Part shown: positions 11,977-23,631 of the stretch, in pieces
Numbering within the stretch: the first letter of the stretch is position 1
Layout of the letters: every line of letters starts with the position of its first letter
DNA from: Trifolium pratense
Taxonomy: Eukaryota; Streptophyta; Magnoliopsida; Fabales; Fabaceae
NCBI RefSeq assembly: GCF_020283565.1
Contig: NC_060065.1
Coordinates: 54,783,489 to 54,847,488 of the forward strand
Length of the DNA: 64,000 nt
Direction: 5' to 3'
Made by a program: the position numbers and the translations under genes
The notes under the pieces: generated by a model
Told to the model about the DNA's origin: nothing
Seen by the model: the letters and a program-made list of their open reading frames with translations, nothing else
Databases searched by the model: none

Positions 11977-12239
11977 TACTCCATTCGTCGCAATTTGATT
12001 AACACAGTTGACTATTATGCACTATTTATACATGTTGCTTTGACCTTATTTTTCTCCTAATAAACAAAAATAAATATTCTCATATAAGATGTTGTTTGAT
12101 TCGTCTCTATTAGTATTTTTAAAATATCAATATTTTATAATTTTTACTATTATACAATTAAAAATATTAATCGTCAAAGTTATGCATCGACATGCGTGAA
12201 ATAGTCAACTGTGTTAATCGAATTGGGACGGAGGGAGTA
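11977..12239. mobile_element. Stowaway/mariner-like MITE, about 263 bp
   Basis: It starts TACTCCATTCGTCGCAATTT and ends with the near-perfect inverse AAATTGGGACGGAGGGAGTA-type terminus. The terminal repeats extend about 38 bp and include AACACAGTTGACTATT and its complement. CTCCCTCCGT-type ends with a TA target fit the Tc1/mariner Stowaway group. There is no coding capacity. Confidence 0.75.
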
Positions 12240-12460
12240 TAAGATTTGAGTTTGAATATGGATGAAGACAGTGTATATGAACTACCCATATAACAAACAT
12301 GCATAAAATATACAAGTCTTTTTTAACCCTTGAGATATATAAGTTAGGTGGAAGATTTTATCATCAATTCATCATCCATATGGATCTTATTTAAAAGTAG
12401 TCATGATATATATAGTACATAATATAGTATAGTTACTTCACCATCAAGCATACATTGCAA

Positions 12461-12478
12461 CACACACACACACACACA
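12461..12478 (+). repeat. (CA)9 microsatellite
   Basis: Nine uninterrupted CA units just downstream of the minus-strand GH18-like gene. Confidence 0.95.
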
Positions 12479-12520
12479 TAATTAAAGTAAACATACATAC
12501 TTATACTTATACCATGTAGA

Positions 12521-13327
12521 TCATTCATTATTTGAATTTTGTTGATAGTAATTATGATAATGAATTGAAATGCCAGGACCTCTTCTTTTCTTGAGAATAT
12601 CCATTCCTCCTAGAAAAAACACAATTGGTGACAAAGTAGCCCAATCTTCATTTTCAGCACTATACCCAGCAAACAATTTCTTCCTTGGATAAAATTCCTT
12701 TACCAATTCATCATAAATTTCCACCAATTTATTTGGTGCAAAAATAGGAAAAACTTCATTTTGAAATTGATAATCAACCCAATCAATGAGATAAAAATAA
12801 GTTTTATACAATAAGAAATAATATTCCTTATTGAGACCAAAAGATGGAGAAATTGAAGCTTCTTTTATAACACCATTTTCCTTTAAATTTTTTATAAGTT
12901 GACCAATACATTCAACAAAGTCAACGGGCGAAGCATCAATTTGTTCATACAAAACATCAATCCCATCTACTTGAAGGTTACAATCTTCTTTGTTTTTAAT
13001 GATGTTTGTGAGTGATTGTGTTGCATTAAGAATCCATGATTTGTTGGTGCTTTGGGGAGAAAATGGGAATTTTGTGCCACGGTTACCTATACTAATGTAC
13101 ACTTTAATGTTCACATTGGGGTATAGTTTTTTGAAATTAATGATAGATTCGGGTGTGATTTTTGTTGTGTCCCAAGTGGGTCTAAAAATTCCATTTGAGG
13201 GTATGTTGTTTTGGTCATAATCTGTGGCAAATGTGAGGGCAATTTGGTATTCTTTTAGGAATTTGCTAGATATGAACACTTGTTGGAATGAGTCATCGAA
13301 TGTGTATTGCCTAAAGATAGACAACAT
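12521..13327 (-). CDS. RuBisCO-associated-protein/narbonin-like degenerate GH18 protein
   Basis: Intronless, 268 residues. It starts MLSIFRQYTF without a signal peptide, unlike the chitinase-like neighbour. The fold markers of the legume RuBisCO-associated protein and narbonin group are present: TFATDYD, KVYISIG, VDGIDVLYEQID and DWVDYQF. The GH18 motif at 121-128 reads DGIDVLYE, so the third Asp (position 126) is Leu although Glu128 remains, and the SxGG motif is SIGN. A working retaining chitinase needs that Asp, so the protein is probably non-catalytic, perhaps a storage or binding protein. The C-terminus lacks the chitinase-like Trp/Ser-Ala-Asp strand. Open reading frame and family length are normal, so it looks maintained and not decayed. 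Confidence 0.82.
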   Translation of the reverse strand: MLSIFRQYTFDDSFQQVFISSKFLKEYQIALTFATDYDQNNIPSNGIFRPTWDTTKITPESIINFKKLYPNVNIKVYISIGNRGTKFPFSPQSTNKSWILNATQSLTNIIKNKEDCNLQVDGIDVLYEQIDASPVDFVECIGQLIKNLKENGVIKEASISPSFGLNKEYYFLLYKTYFYLIDWVDYQFQNEVFPIFAPNKLVEIYDELVKEFYPRKKLFAGYSAENEDWATLSPIVFFLGGMDILKKRRGPGISIHYHNYYQQNSNNE

Positions 13328-13399
13328 TGTTATTGTGGGGTGGGGATAGTAATAATTTTGATTAATATGGATTTTGGAATGAAAAACTTGCCAACATAG

Positions 13400-14044
13400 A
13401 TTGTCCTTTTATATAGTTTTTTATTAATTTGTGATTGGAAGTGGAAGTCTTCTTTAGGGTTAAAGACTCAAATGGAAGTTATATATGGAGTTAGCTTCAA
13501 ATTATATCTAAGATTAATTATTACAATTCAAGAGAAACTTATTCCAACAGCAATAGCTATACTATTTCACCAACTTCTCTAGCTAAGTGAATATTTTAGC
13601 TACTCCTCATTGGCTACTTATGGATGTAATCCTAGAAAATAAAGGTATTTTAATTTGTAAAAAAAAGGGAGAAAGTGAATACATTTAAAAAAAGGTTTTT
13701 TTTTTTATGTATAAAAAAAAAAATTTCTTTTGCCAACCTACCTACTTCTCGTTAAGTGTTATCATTTTTACCTTTCCACCACTTAAGTATCGGACCTTAT
13801 GAAAAATTGATAAGTGAATAGATATATTTTGATAAATTCGTAGTGTGCGAGAAATTAAGTAAGGTGGGAAAAGCAATCCTCTTAAAATAAAGTTCATCGG
13901 CCCAATAAAACAAAGCTCTTAAATTTTTTTTTTTTTGTAGAGTTAGATATCGAAGGATTCATATGCATGAAATTAAGGATGATGTTATTGACACCTTCTT
14001 GATTCATTTTTTACGTAAAAAAAAATCATTTTCATACCTCCTAT
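13400..14044. other. Upstream region of the GH18-like gene; AT-rich
   Basis: The region should contain the minus-strand promoter. No clear TATA context or element could be fixed. Long T and A runs. Confidence 0.35.
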
Positions 14045-14047
14045 TTA

Positions 14048-14501
14048 GGACCTGTTTGTTATAGATTTTCTTAAAATAGATTATTCTAGTGTTAGATAAT
14101 TTTGTGTAAAAATAATTTACAAAGAAATTTTTTATAAAAGCTTCAAATAAAAATTTGGTTTGAATAGTTATTCTTAAAATGTGATTTTAGGTATTTGATC
14201 ATTTTATTGAAACTTTTTTTGGATATCAAAATTTCGAAAAATCACTTAATTTTGAAGTTATTTCAAATAGATTTTCATAAAAATCATTTTTGAAATACAA
14301 CTTTTTGAAAAAATTGTGATTTTGACCATGTTCTAATCTTCAATAATGTGTGTTTATATTATATGATGTCAAAACTAGTGTTTCAATTTAGAAAAAATAA
14401 ATATAAAAAATTTGTAATATTTTGAAAATCAGTTTTAAAAAATCTATTTTCAAAAATACAAAGAAAAAATTCATTTTTTTAAAGCTGAAACAAACAAGCC
14501 C
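14048..14501. mobile_element. PIF/Harbinger-like MITE, 454 bp
   Basis: Ends GGACCTGTTTG and CAAACAAGCCC form an imperfect terminal inverted repeat, flanked by TTA at 14045-14047 and 14502-14504. The interior is AT-rich with self-complementary stretches and no ORF. The TTA target and terminus resemble the 6142-6371 element. Confidence 0.65.
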
Positions 14502-14523
14502 TTAATTGTAATGATATAGCAAT

Positions 14524-14985
14524 TAAGGGTGGCCAAAAAAAAACTATTGAACCAAACCAAACTGCTGAACCGCCGAACTAAACTGAATCGAAAATAACTG
14601 AAATTATTATAAAATTTCACAAACTAAACCAATATTTTAAGTACAATTTCCTAACCATAACTGAATTGTGAATCGTTGGACCAAACTACTAAGAACCAAA
14701 TTGCATACATTAATAAAGTCAGAAACAATAATTGGAAACAAACATTATATTTTGATCGGATGATTCATTTTAATCTTCAATTCACAACAAGAATTAGGTA
14801 CATTTTGGTTTTATGCTAAAAATATGTTTTGGTTTGTTTGGTTCAAAACAGTGAACCCAACTTTACAATAATTTGGTTCATTTCAGAATTACTAAATATT
14901 AATGGTTCAATTTGGTTTTATCAAACCGTTGAAATGGTTCAGTTCGATTTGGTTATCTCTAAGAACAAAACCATGAACATCCCTA
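14524..14985. mobile_element. hAT-like non-autonomous element, 462 bp
   Basis: It begins TAAGGGTGGCC and ends GAACATCCCTA. Flanking 8-mers ATAGCAAT (14516-14523) and ATAACAAT (14986-14993) differ by one base, the 8-bp duplication typical of hAT transposition. The interior carries inverted GAACCAAACCAAACTG-type words at both ends. It inserted immediately beside the preceding MITE. Confidence 0.65.
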
Positions 14986-15142
14986 ATAACAATTGTAATG
15001 ATATGGGACGATGTCACATATACATTTAATGCTTAGCTCGTACATTTTAAAGGAAAAACTTAACCAATGACCTAATTGACTGATGTGTTATATAAATTGG
15101 GCGACATTTTCCTATTCACAAAATTCAATGACTAAAATAATT

Positions 15143-15158
15143 TTATTTTTTTGACAAA
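15143..15158 (-). mobile_element. Retroposition micro-insertion (16 bp)
   Basis: TTATTTTTTTGACAAA lies between identical 16-mers AATGACTAAAATAATT at 15127-15142 and 15159-15174. In minus orientation the non-A part is TTTGTC. Confidence 0.7.
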
Positions 15159-15179
15159 AATGACTAAAATAATTAAAAC

Positions 15180-16835
15180 GTTCTATTTAGAACAACATTC
15201 ACTTAGTTTTTTATGATATCTTTGTTTTTATTTTAACCCAAAGGGTGAAGTTCACACACTTTGTTTTTATAAAATCTTATTTGTTCAAATTCAATCACTC
15301 TACAGAGGTGATGTTTGCAAGACTTCAACGCTCAAATAAATAAATATGTTATGAGAATTAATGGTTTAACTAGAATAGAGAATGTATATTCATCAAAAAA
15401 TGAGTACATTAGTTGAAGTGTATGAAACATGACATTCTTAGATGGATATGCCAATGCTATGATTCCAATCTAAATTAGATCACCGCGTTTGATCGTTATT
15501 AGAGAGGCACTAGCGATTTTATCACAAAAAAATTATCTAATTATGTGTTGTTGAAACAGCTTTCCAGTTTGTGGGGTTTCATACCCCCTATATTTGGAAG
15601 TGTACATTCTTATTTAGAGGGTTATTAATCTCCTTTAAATTGTTCTGAATTTTTTTTCTCAGGTCAAATATCCTTTCTAATTTAATTTTTGAAGGTTCCT
15701 TTCAAATGTTTTGTTGTTTAATAATTTATAGATGTTTTAAAATGTACAATTTATTTTGTCAAAGTACTCAAAAAAAATTTGAGAAAAAAGTACACAAATT
15801 TTTATTGAAGATAGAGTTTTAGTCTATAAAAATTCATGTTTGATCAATCATTTGTTAAATAATTTTTATATTTTGTTAGAGAGATTCATATAATATTATA
15901 AATATAAATACAAGAATTAATTAATTAAAAAGTATCAAGTTTACACATGAATCGACATAAAATATATTTTAAAAATTTATTTATTAAATTGGTAATGGTC
16001 CATCTTTTGACTATTTTGAGATATTCATTATAGACACACCCTCAATATGATATGCTATTTTTTTTAGTAATTTTTTTTAAGGTATTCGATACTTTTTGGG
16101 CTAGCTCCGCCATTGCATACAATAATTTGTGTGGAATTTGTATTTAAACAAAGTTTGAATAACTATCAAATATATTCTGTGTTTGTATTAAAAAAAAAAA
16201 GAAGCAAATATAGTTTGGGACCATACAGATCAATTCATACAAAAGTTTATAGGCTTAGCTCCACTAATTACGCTATGTTTTGGTATAATAATAATTGAAA
16301 TCTAGAAATCAGACACAAAGATGATAAAATTGTCTCAAAACAGCACTAACAAGCACGTAGAAATATATGTGGCATGCAGCAATCTCTTACTACAAAATGT
16401 GATTATGGTTTTGATTTATGAACCAACCAAGCATTACCCCTAGCCAATATTCTTTTGACTAGACATTCCACCATGATGTCTTATGATTGGTTAATTAAAG
16501 CCTAACTTACTAAGCTATCCTTCAAAGAAATTAAGATCAAGTTGACCAATACCACATACTACACATCTTCAATGCCATAATAATCCCAAAATTTCAATCA
16601 ACCAAAAGGATACCTATTTACTATTTAGAGAGGTTTAATTCTTCCTATTCTTGTTTAGATCATGACTAGGGTCTAGGCACTTACATGTGAAAATCACCCA
16701 TGAGACATAAGTTTTTTTTTTGGTACAATTTATTAAACATAATACTTTTCACAACAAGATTTTTCTCTTTTTCCCTAAGAAAAGGTGTAGAAGTTGTTGT
16801 CTTTTGAGTATTTTTGTAGATAGGATGCTTCATAA
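15180..16835. other. Intergenic DNA; decayed repeat sequence suspected
   Basis: No gene is supported. The phrase CTAGCTCCGCCATTG near 16100 resembles the end of a common plant transposon, but the partner end was not located. Confidence 0.35.
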
Positions 16836-16841
16836 GATTTT

Positions 16842-16982
16842 AAGTTTTTTTTATTGTCAAATAGTTTATTGGCTAGAAATTTCACCCTTAAGGTAAATAA
16901 GTGGAGTGTTCGGAGTTCGAACTCTGACCACTGCATATATAATAAATTCATGTTCCTACCAACTGAGTTAAGCTCACGGAAA
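16842..16982 (-). mobile_element. tRNA-derived SINE, antisense
   Basis: On the minus strand it reads GTGAGCTTAACTCAGTTGG (A box), AGAGTTCGAACTCC (B box), the CCACTTATTTACCTTAAGGG family block and a tail of A residues. The order and wording match the SINE at 7600-7736. A short ATTTTAA at 16837-16843 and 16986-16992 may be what remains of the duplication. Confidence 0.8.
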
Positions 16983-16999
16983 CATATTTTAAATCTTTA

Positions 17000-18990
17000 T
17001 ATACTAATGTGCAATATGAACTTGTAAACAAGTTAATAAAAAGGAATCCCTCATGCGCTCAACAAGATTGAGCCAAAATGTTTCGTTTTAGTATAAATTC
17101 TTTTATTTACCTCATGCTCACACGATTTTTTATTTTATTTTCCTGAGTTACATCGTCGGCTTATATTTATTTTGTTATCTCCACTGCATTAGCGACAAAC
17201 TTGATGCAGATAGTCGTCAAACAGATAAAGATTAATGTGACATAACTAAATAATTGAGCTCAACTAATTAACGAGCTTTCTACCTCTCAGAAGCCGAAGG
17301 TTAAAAACTTAAGTCATATGTGGCACGCACACATTTTCTAGGTAACGGAATCAATAGTCAACCTTCCACTAACTTGTAGTTGTAGTAGTGTTTGAGATAT
17401 AGCAGCCAACTTGTATGAATGTGTGATGTGCCATTAATATGATGCTTGGAGTTCAAAGGGGCCTAGACTTGAAATCCCCAGTGAGGTCCAATCTGAAACG
17501 ACACATCGACACAGCCCAAAGAGATTAGTTTCTGCTACAAATTATATGCTCCAAAGAAAATGTAACCCATTAATTAAATATTAACACGTGACAAGTAAGA
17601 AAATGGTCATTTATATAGTATATCCATTTGCTCTTTTATTGATCCATCACATCATATCATATCATATTTTAATTAAATTCATGAAAAGGGTTCCCTCTTA
17701 GTCTTTTCCATATTTTTTGATTGGGCTGTTAAACGAGACCTATATATGAGTTTTTTCATTCCACTTAGCCACTTACAAAGAAGTCTTGTGTGAAAAGTAA
17801 AGGCAGTATCAAACAATTTCAATCAAAGTAAGATGAAGATAACTCAAACTATTTTGGGCTGGATCTAATTCAAAGCTACAAAACTTGATTGTAAGATGAA
17901 AATTGTCCTCATTTATAAACATATTTTCAGGTTATCTCTCAACTAATGTGACACACTTAACAATACACACCCTTATACTCATCACTATAGCAAAAAATTG
18001 ATAACACGTGGCCTAACGGGTCTTAGAGGAGACTTAATACCATAATATAATTTTTGGGTTTGGCATAACTCAACTTTATAGCAAATAAATATTATAAGAG
18101 AACTTATTTTGCCACTCTATCCATTTTCTCCCACGCCCTACCAATTTACCCCCCTAAGATACCCTACCAAATTAGTTTTTTATAATGTCCGCAGCAGACA
18201 ATATTTACAAAATTTCTCAAAAAAAATTTATTTTTATAACGTCCGTTACTTAAGTAACAAAATGATAAAAATAGAAATGCGTAGAACGCACAAGAAGTAG
18301 GTAGGACGAAAAAAAATAATCTCATATTATAAATAGCCCAATAGCAAGAAACAAGGTCAAAGAATGATTAACTGTAGTGGAGAAACTGTTTGTGGAGTTG
18401 AAAAAAAAGGCCACAAATCTATACAAAGGGCCTTGTTGGGCCATGTCCAAGTTTCGTTGTCTACTATTTATTGGGAACCGTTCTGCTTTCCATCGAAGCA
18501 TAAGCCCCCACCCCATTATTTTCTACCATGTTCCATTCTATATAAACATCGTGCTATGTTTCATAGGCATGCATTATTTCCTACTTAGATGCATACCACA
18601 AGTTAAACTCCCTTGTTCTTCAAGATTCTATTCTTTTCTTATTTAACTTGGATTTGTGAGTGAGTTTCAATGGCATGATCATGAGAAATAAATTAAGAAT
18701 GGATCCACCCTAGCTCCCTCTACCTCTTTAGTACTATATTATCAGTGGATTAGGATATTCTGTTGTCCTTCTTCTCCGGTTTTATCTCGAGCATAATTCT
18801 CGGTCATTGAATTTGATCTAATGATTGACTGATAAAAAATAATTTGGTATAATTCTCGGTCATAAATTAATTGAAAGATTGGGATTGCACACGGAATTAG
18901 AAACATGAAACAACAAACTCGAGATGATCCATATCCTTCGTAAGGTCATGATTTAGTGTTTTCTTTCCAGGTCTTAAATTGTGGACAAAT
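17000..18990. other. Intergenic DNA, no supported gene
   Basis: Mixed AT-rich sequence. ORFs overlapping at 18322-18646 on both strands cancel each other as evidence and show no domain. Confidence 0.4.
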
Positions 18991-18997
18991 CCATCAT

Positions 18998-19333
18998 AAG
19001 GTCATGAGATGTGGCGTCTCTCTTGTGATCTTGGAGCATTTGACTTGACCTGGTGTTAGAGCCGTGGTTCTGCTTGGTGGGGGAGCGAGAGTGGATCCTC
19101 GTATTGAAACAACTATTGGATGTGGGAATTCACACTTGGGGGAGATTGTTGGGTTTCAAGTGTGAATGATTAAGTTTCACATTGATTATGAATGAGAAGA
19201 ATGTTTGATTTATAAAAGACGTGACCTATTGACCTAATGCCTTAAAGTTTTGGAATGAGATATGACATCTCTTTTTTGTGGTGCTGGATCATTTGACCTG
19301 ACGTTTCTTCCGAACTTTCTCGGACTCCCAACA
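18998..19333 (+). mobile_element. TRIM-like LTR retroelement with truncated 5' LTR
   Basis: Order seen: the 3' end of an LTR (about 18998-19050), a primer-binding-site-like TGGTGTTAGAGC at 19051-19062 (two differences from the initiator-Met site TGGTATCAGAGC), under 100 bp of internal sequence, a purine tract TTGGGGGAGA near 19136-19145, and a complete LTR at 19147-19333 that starts TGTTGGG and ends CCCAACA. The end of the first LTR matches the second over the segment ending in TTTGACC. The very short interior without gag-pol is the hallmark of terminal-repeat retrotransposons in miniature. Confidence 0.7.
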
Positions 19334-19339
19334 ATTTAT

Positions 19340-19476
19340 ACAAGTGATAGAGTGGGTAGCCTCATTTTATAAACCAGTTTTATAAAATTGAGTCAGATCG
19401 AACTTAATAATTTTCTAAGATGGTCTAATATCCAATCACACCATGTGCTTCAACTATATACTATATTCTGTTCAAT
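19340..19476. repeat. LTR-derived fragment
   Basis: ATAAACCAGTTTTATAAAAT followed by TTCTAAGATGGTCTAATATC resembles the LTR end and primer-site approach seen at 24563-24696. It is a decayed fragment only. Confidence 0.35.
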
Positions 19477-19492
19477 TGATATAATTATAAGG

Positions 19493-19507
19493 CTGTTCAA
19501 AAAAAAA
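19493..19507 (+). mobile_element. Retroposition micro-insertion (15 bp)
   Basis: CTGTTC plus nine A residues is inserted between identical 16-mers TGATATAATTATAAGG at 19477-19492 and 19508-19523. It shares GTTC-poly(A) with the insertion at 34375-34388. Confidence 0.75.
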
Positions 19508-19529
19508 TGATATAATTATAAGGGTTGAC

Positions 19530-21595
19530 CTAGTTCAAAATGCAAAACATAAAGCTGACAAAGATGGGCATAAAAGATAAAATCATGTACTGAAGTCTAA
19601 ATTTGTTAATGCTATATGGTCTATTTAAACTTCCTGTAATAAAACCAAACAGTGAGTATGATTAATTTAGATAAGTATATGATATATGAGGTAAATAAAT
19701 GTGCAAAACCAAGTTGTCTATTCAAGTGTTGCATGTGCTCTACGGAATGTCTCAGAGAAAAAAGATTCTGCAGAATTGTAGATGCAGTACTTTGTGGGGA
19801 CTAAGGATCAGTTATGACAAAGATTTATCATTGTAACACATACAAATTTTTGTGTGAATATTTGTAACATATATACATGGAGATGGAGCCTACTACGAAA
19901 TGCATTAAATTGCTCTTATTGCTTAATTGAATTATTGTCCCCTCACTAAAGAACCTCAAAATTCTGGTTCAGTTTGGGTTCAACCTTGTTATCGACCAAC
20001 CAATTCTATCAATTTTAGTTTCCACACTATCATATATTACTTACTTTTGGCCATTAACAATCGTTCAAGAGAACCCAAATTTGATTTGTAATGGGAATAA
20101 TTTTTAGTCAGATTTTATTTATCTCTTGATCGAACTCTGGATTACCAGAACCCCTTCCCGTGAGAAGCAGAGAGTTAACACAAAAAAAAAAAATCTTCGA
20201 AATTAATTCCTCATGAAAATGTATTTATAGTTAAGTGGTGGGGTGGGTGAGTCTTCAAAAACTTAGGTTATAACTAGTTTGGTTCTTTGTGAGTTAGGTA
20301 AGTAATACTAGCAAGTAACAACCAAAAGTAATACTAGCAAGTTAAGAAGAGTGAAATTTGACAATAACATACACCAATATAGTTGTCTAAGCAAAGCAGC
20401 TGTATTTTATGGTGCTATGTCTATTTTAAATTTGATGAAGCGCCTACATTATTGGGTTTAGGCGTGTTCGCGTATCTAATATATGTTGAATATTAACATT
20501 TGGGTTTGAACAACATGTGTCGACACTTCAGAAAAGTGTCCAAAAAAAGTATGTTTCCCTTCAACGTACATCTAAAACTCTTTCAACACAATTATAGCGA
20601 GAAATAAGAATAAACTTATCTACATTTTTTGTAAAACAATATTTGATCTCTTTTCTGTAGATGAGTAGCAAGTACAATCTAAAATTCACACACACAATTA
20701 TGAGATCCCAAATTTAAATTGAGATAAAGATATTCAACCTAACAATATCAGCATTGTCAATTGAATTAATCAGTGTTAAAGTGTTTATATTTGTGTTCAC
20801 ATCCGTCCCATATTTCAACATTATATGTTAATTTATAATGAAACTAATTACCTTTCATATTGAAAGACCAAAATCCTATATCTATATCAGCCTTTACAAA
20901 TTAGTATTATATATTTCTCAATGTCCTACAATGACTATCATATTAGTCCCCACACAAAATAGTTTTAGAAGAGTGTCACTTTCAATTTTCAACACAGTTT
21001 TAATTGATTTATCATGTCCCCACACAAATTTCAAAAAATTTCACTTATTTACATCAAGCCATAAAATTCTTGTCACAAGGCTACTTTACTTCACCAAAAT
21101 TATGACATGGTTGAGAAACTAGGTTTGCTTTATCTCAACTGGTGATGATTAAGAAACCAAATTGTGGAGGGCCTAACTAATTTGCAATTAAAGCTGGTAT
21201 ATATATATTAATATTGCCACATTGTATTTGTATATGACTGTCACATGCAAGGTTATAGAAAGTGTAGTAAGTGGTAGGGTAAGATGAAAGTTGGGTACGA
21301 TTCTACAACTGCATAGGGTAGGGAGGGTAATATATTTGACACCAAAAGGACCACACAAGAAAATGCTACTACTTCAAACTTCTTTCCTCCTTTGACCCAT
21401 GTTTGAGACATTCAAATTCTCTATATCAGCTGCACAACTCATATAGTAGGTTGTAGAGTCGTTCTTAATTCAAGACAAACTTGTATTTAGATTAAACGAC
21501 TCAACAACATGATGTAATATGAAACATCTTGGTGAGATATGAAATTTGGATTGATTTTGTGTAGCATAAATTTTCCTCTCAACCGATTTTTTTTT
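19530..21595. other. Intergenic DNA, nothing recognised
   Basis: AT-rich. The ORF at 20838-21122 (+) shows no domain or codon bias that would support a gene. Confidence 0.4.
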
Positions 21596-21599
21596 CCTT

Positions 21600-21683
21600 C
21601 AAGATAACCTAGTTGGTAGAAATTCAGATTAAAGACGAATAAATGGAATGTTCAAGGTTCAAACGTCGTCTTCTGCAATTGGA
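21600..21683 (-). mobile_element. 5'-truncated SINE, antisense
   Basis: Minus-strand reading contains ACGTTTGAACCTTGAACATTCC, a damaged B box, followed by the CATTTATTCGTCTTTAA family block and CTAGGTTATCTTG. The A-box half is missing. It lies directly against the LINE tail at 21684. Confidence 0.5.
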
Positions 21684-21955
21684 CTTTTTTTTTTTGATAC
21701 AGCAAATATATTATTAAACCTCTAATCCAAGGCATAAGATATGCCAAGGGTGGGAACAAATGATACAAATACGAAAACGAGACCGCAAAAAACCAGATCG
21801 GAAAAAACACAGCAGGGCAGAAAGTACCATCGCTGCCTACAGACTCCAAAACCAACCAACAAGCAAAATTAAAATAGCAGCACAGCAGGCCTAACTCCTA
21901 CAGGCCAGGAGCAACAGAAAAAAGGAAAACATGGGCACCCTCACATGGACTTATT
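21684..21955 (-). mobile_element. LINE 3' end, antisense
   Basis: The minus strand ends in TTAATAATATATTTGCTGTATC followed by poly(A), a typical plant LINE 3' terminus. The rest of the segment is GC-richer than its surroundings and carries no intact ORF. The left boundary with the truncated SINE is sharp; the right boundary is approximate. Confidence 0.5.
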
Positions 21956-22069
21956 TATTGATTGATTACTATCTAAGACTCATATGAATAACAATTTTCA
22001 GTTTTATAGATTAATTTGCGATTTCATTACTTTCTTTTTTTTTAAAATAATACATTTTTATTTTCAATG

Positions 22070-22490
22070 TAATAACTACTAAGTGTGATTTTTCACACAT
22101 TTGTTTGGTTTTGTGTTATTTGTTATCCCGTTCTTGTGCGGTGTATTCTGTTGTGCCGTCTCTGTGCGGTGTATTTTGTTTTCCCGTCTTTGTGCGGTGT
22201 TCATTTGTTTCAGGTTGAAGAATTAGATCCGATCAAGTACAAATCTATCCAATGTCGACTTTTGTGTCATCAACGCTGCAGATCTGGGGGCATGGACATT
22301 CCAGACACTTCAATATAGTCATATATGTAGGCTTATGTAATTTGCCGTTTTATGCTATTAACATGGATGCTGTGAGTTTGTTTGCAGATTCATCCTTTTT
22401 GTTTTTAGCAAATTTGAATTTGTATTACATCGATGTACTCTATCAGTTTGAATGAATGAATATCCTTTATTTTTAGTAAAAAAAAAAAAA
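22070..22490 (+). mobile_element. Internally deleted LINE-like element with CGGTGT-repeat leader
   Basis: The left part repeats the word TGTGCGGTGT at about 30-bp spacing (22130-22200). The right part ends GAATATCCTTTATTTTTAGT-poly(A) (22459-22490), a LINE-like tail. No reverse transcriptase lies between. The leader-like repeat resembles 29090-29160 beside another LINE remnant, suggesting a 5' leader joined to a 3' tail by internal deletion. The interpretation is inferential. Confidence 0.45.
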
Positions 22491-22499
22491 CAAACTACT

Positions 22500-23600
22500 A
22501 AATGAGGCATAAATAGCAAGGCCAACCTAGGCCCCGTTCTTCCAAGCATATAGAGTCAGGCCGCTAATTTATGGATTTAGATCCCTCCAATTTTTCCTCA
22601 TTTTTTCCTCTCCTTTTTCTAAATCTAAGGGTTGATTTTCTCTCCTTTTTATTCTTTGTAATTTACCAACTCTTATATTAAGAAAAAAGAGAGAAAACAT
22701 GAGAAAAAATTGGAGATGATCTAAATCCCTAATTTATATGGGCCTCAAAATAATTATTACAGTATATGGTAGTTATATACTTTTAGCGATCAATGTATCT
22801 TAGATAGTCAGTTGATTGTGGTGTTTTTTTGTGTAACACGAAAATCATATGGTTATGAATCAAAATGCGGGGTTAAGTCGATGTTTTGTTGAATAATGAA
22901 TCGAACCGCGAAATTCATACTATTTATTTCGGAGAGAAGCGACATCTTTTAGGGGGGCATTTTTAATAATTAGAGAGGAGCCTCAAAACTGTTTGGGTCA
23001 GTCATGCCAAATAGGTCTGTCTTGGATATATAGTTGACATTAGTTTTTTAAGGAGAAAAGTTTCACCTTCTCTCTAATTTCTCTTCTTCATCATCTTTAA
23101 ATATTTTAAATAATAAATTTTTGTAAAATTTTTATAAAAATATGAAAAAATATATTGAAAATTAAAATGTTCCACTTTTTAAATAAATTATTTTTTAAAA
23201 TTAAATATTTAAAAAGTGTCACATAAACACTACCTACTAGTAGTATTTTACTGTACCAAAGTCTTGTTGATTACAGTAGCATTAGCCTTATTTACTTTTA
23301 TCCACTGCAGTCTTTTCACTTTGTTGAAAACAAAAAGTCAACGGCTTCTTTTCTTAAACTTCAACAACCAAATAAATGATGACGTCATCATCCACATCAT
23401 TCACAGCTCGAGGCCCATAATGTTTTTTTTTCCTTTTCGTAACAGTTATATTTTGTTGCCCTTTTAAATACTTTGTATTATGTCTCATAAGACACATAAT
23501 TCACTCATCATAAATACTAAATGCATTGTGTTACCATATAATATACACACACTTCATTTTCATTCATTCTTCTTCTTCTTCTAGTTGCTAGTAACTAATT
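22500..23600. other. Intergenic DNA and promoter side of the CCT-motif gene
   Basis: Very AT-rich block at 23100-23220. The upstream region of the CCT gene contains GATGACGTCATC (23380-23391), a palindromic bZIP-type TGACGTCA site. Nothing else could be supported. Confidence 0.4.
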
Positions 23601-23631
23601 AACTTCTATATATCACTAATCTCATATCACC

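Noticed and set aside
18322..18646. Overlapping ORFs on both strands
   Set aside because: Three mutually overlapping frames without domains; chance openness.
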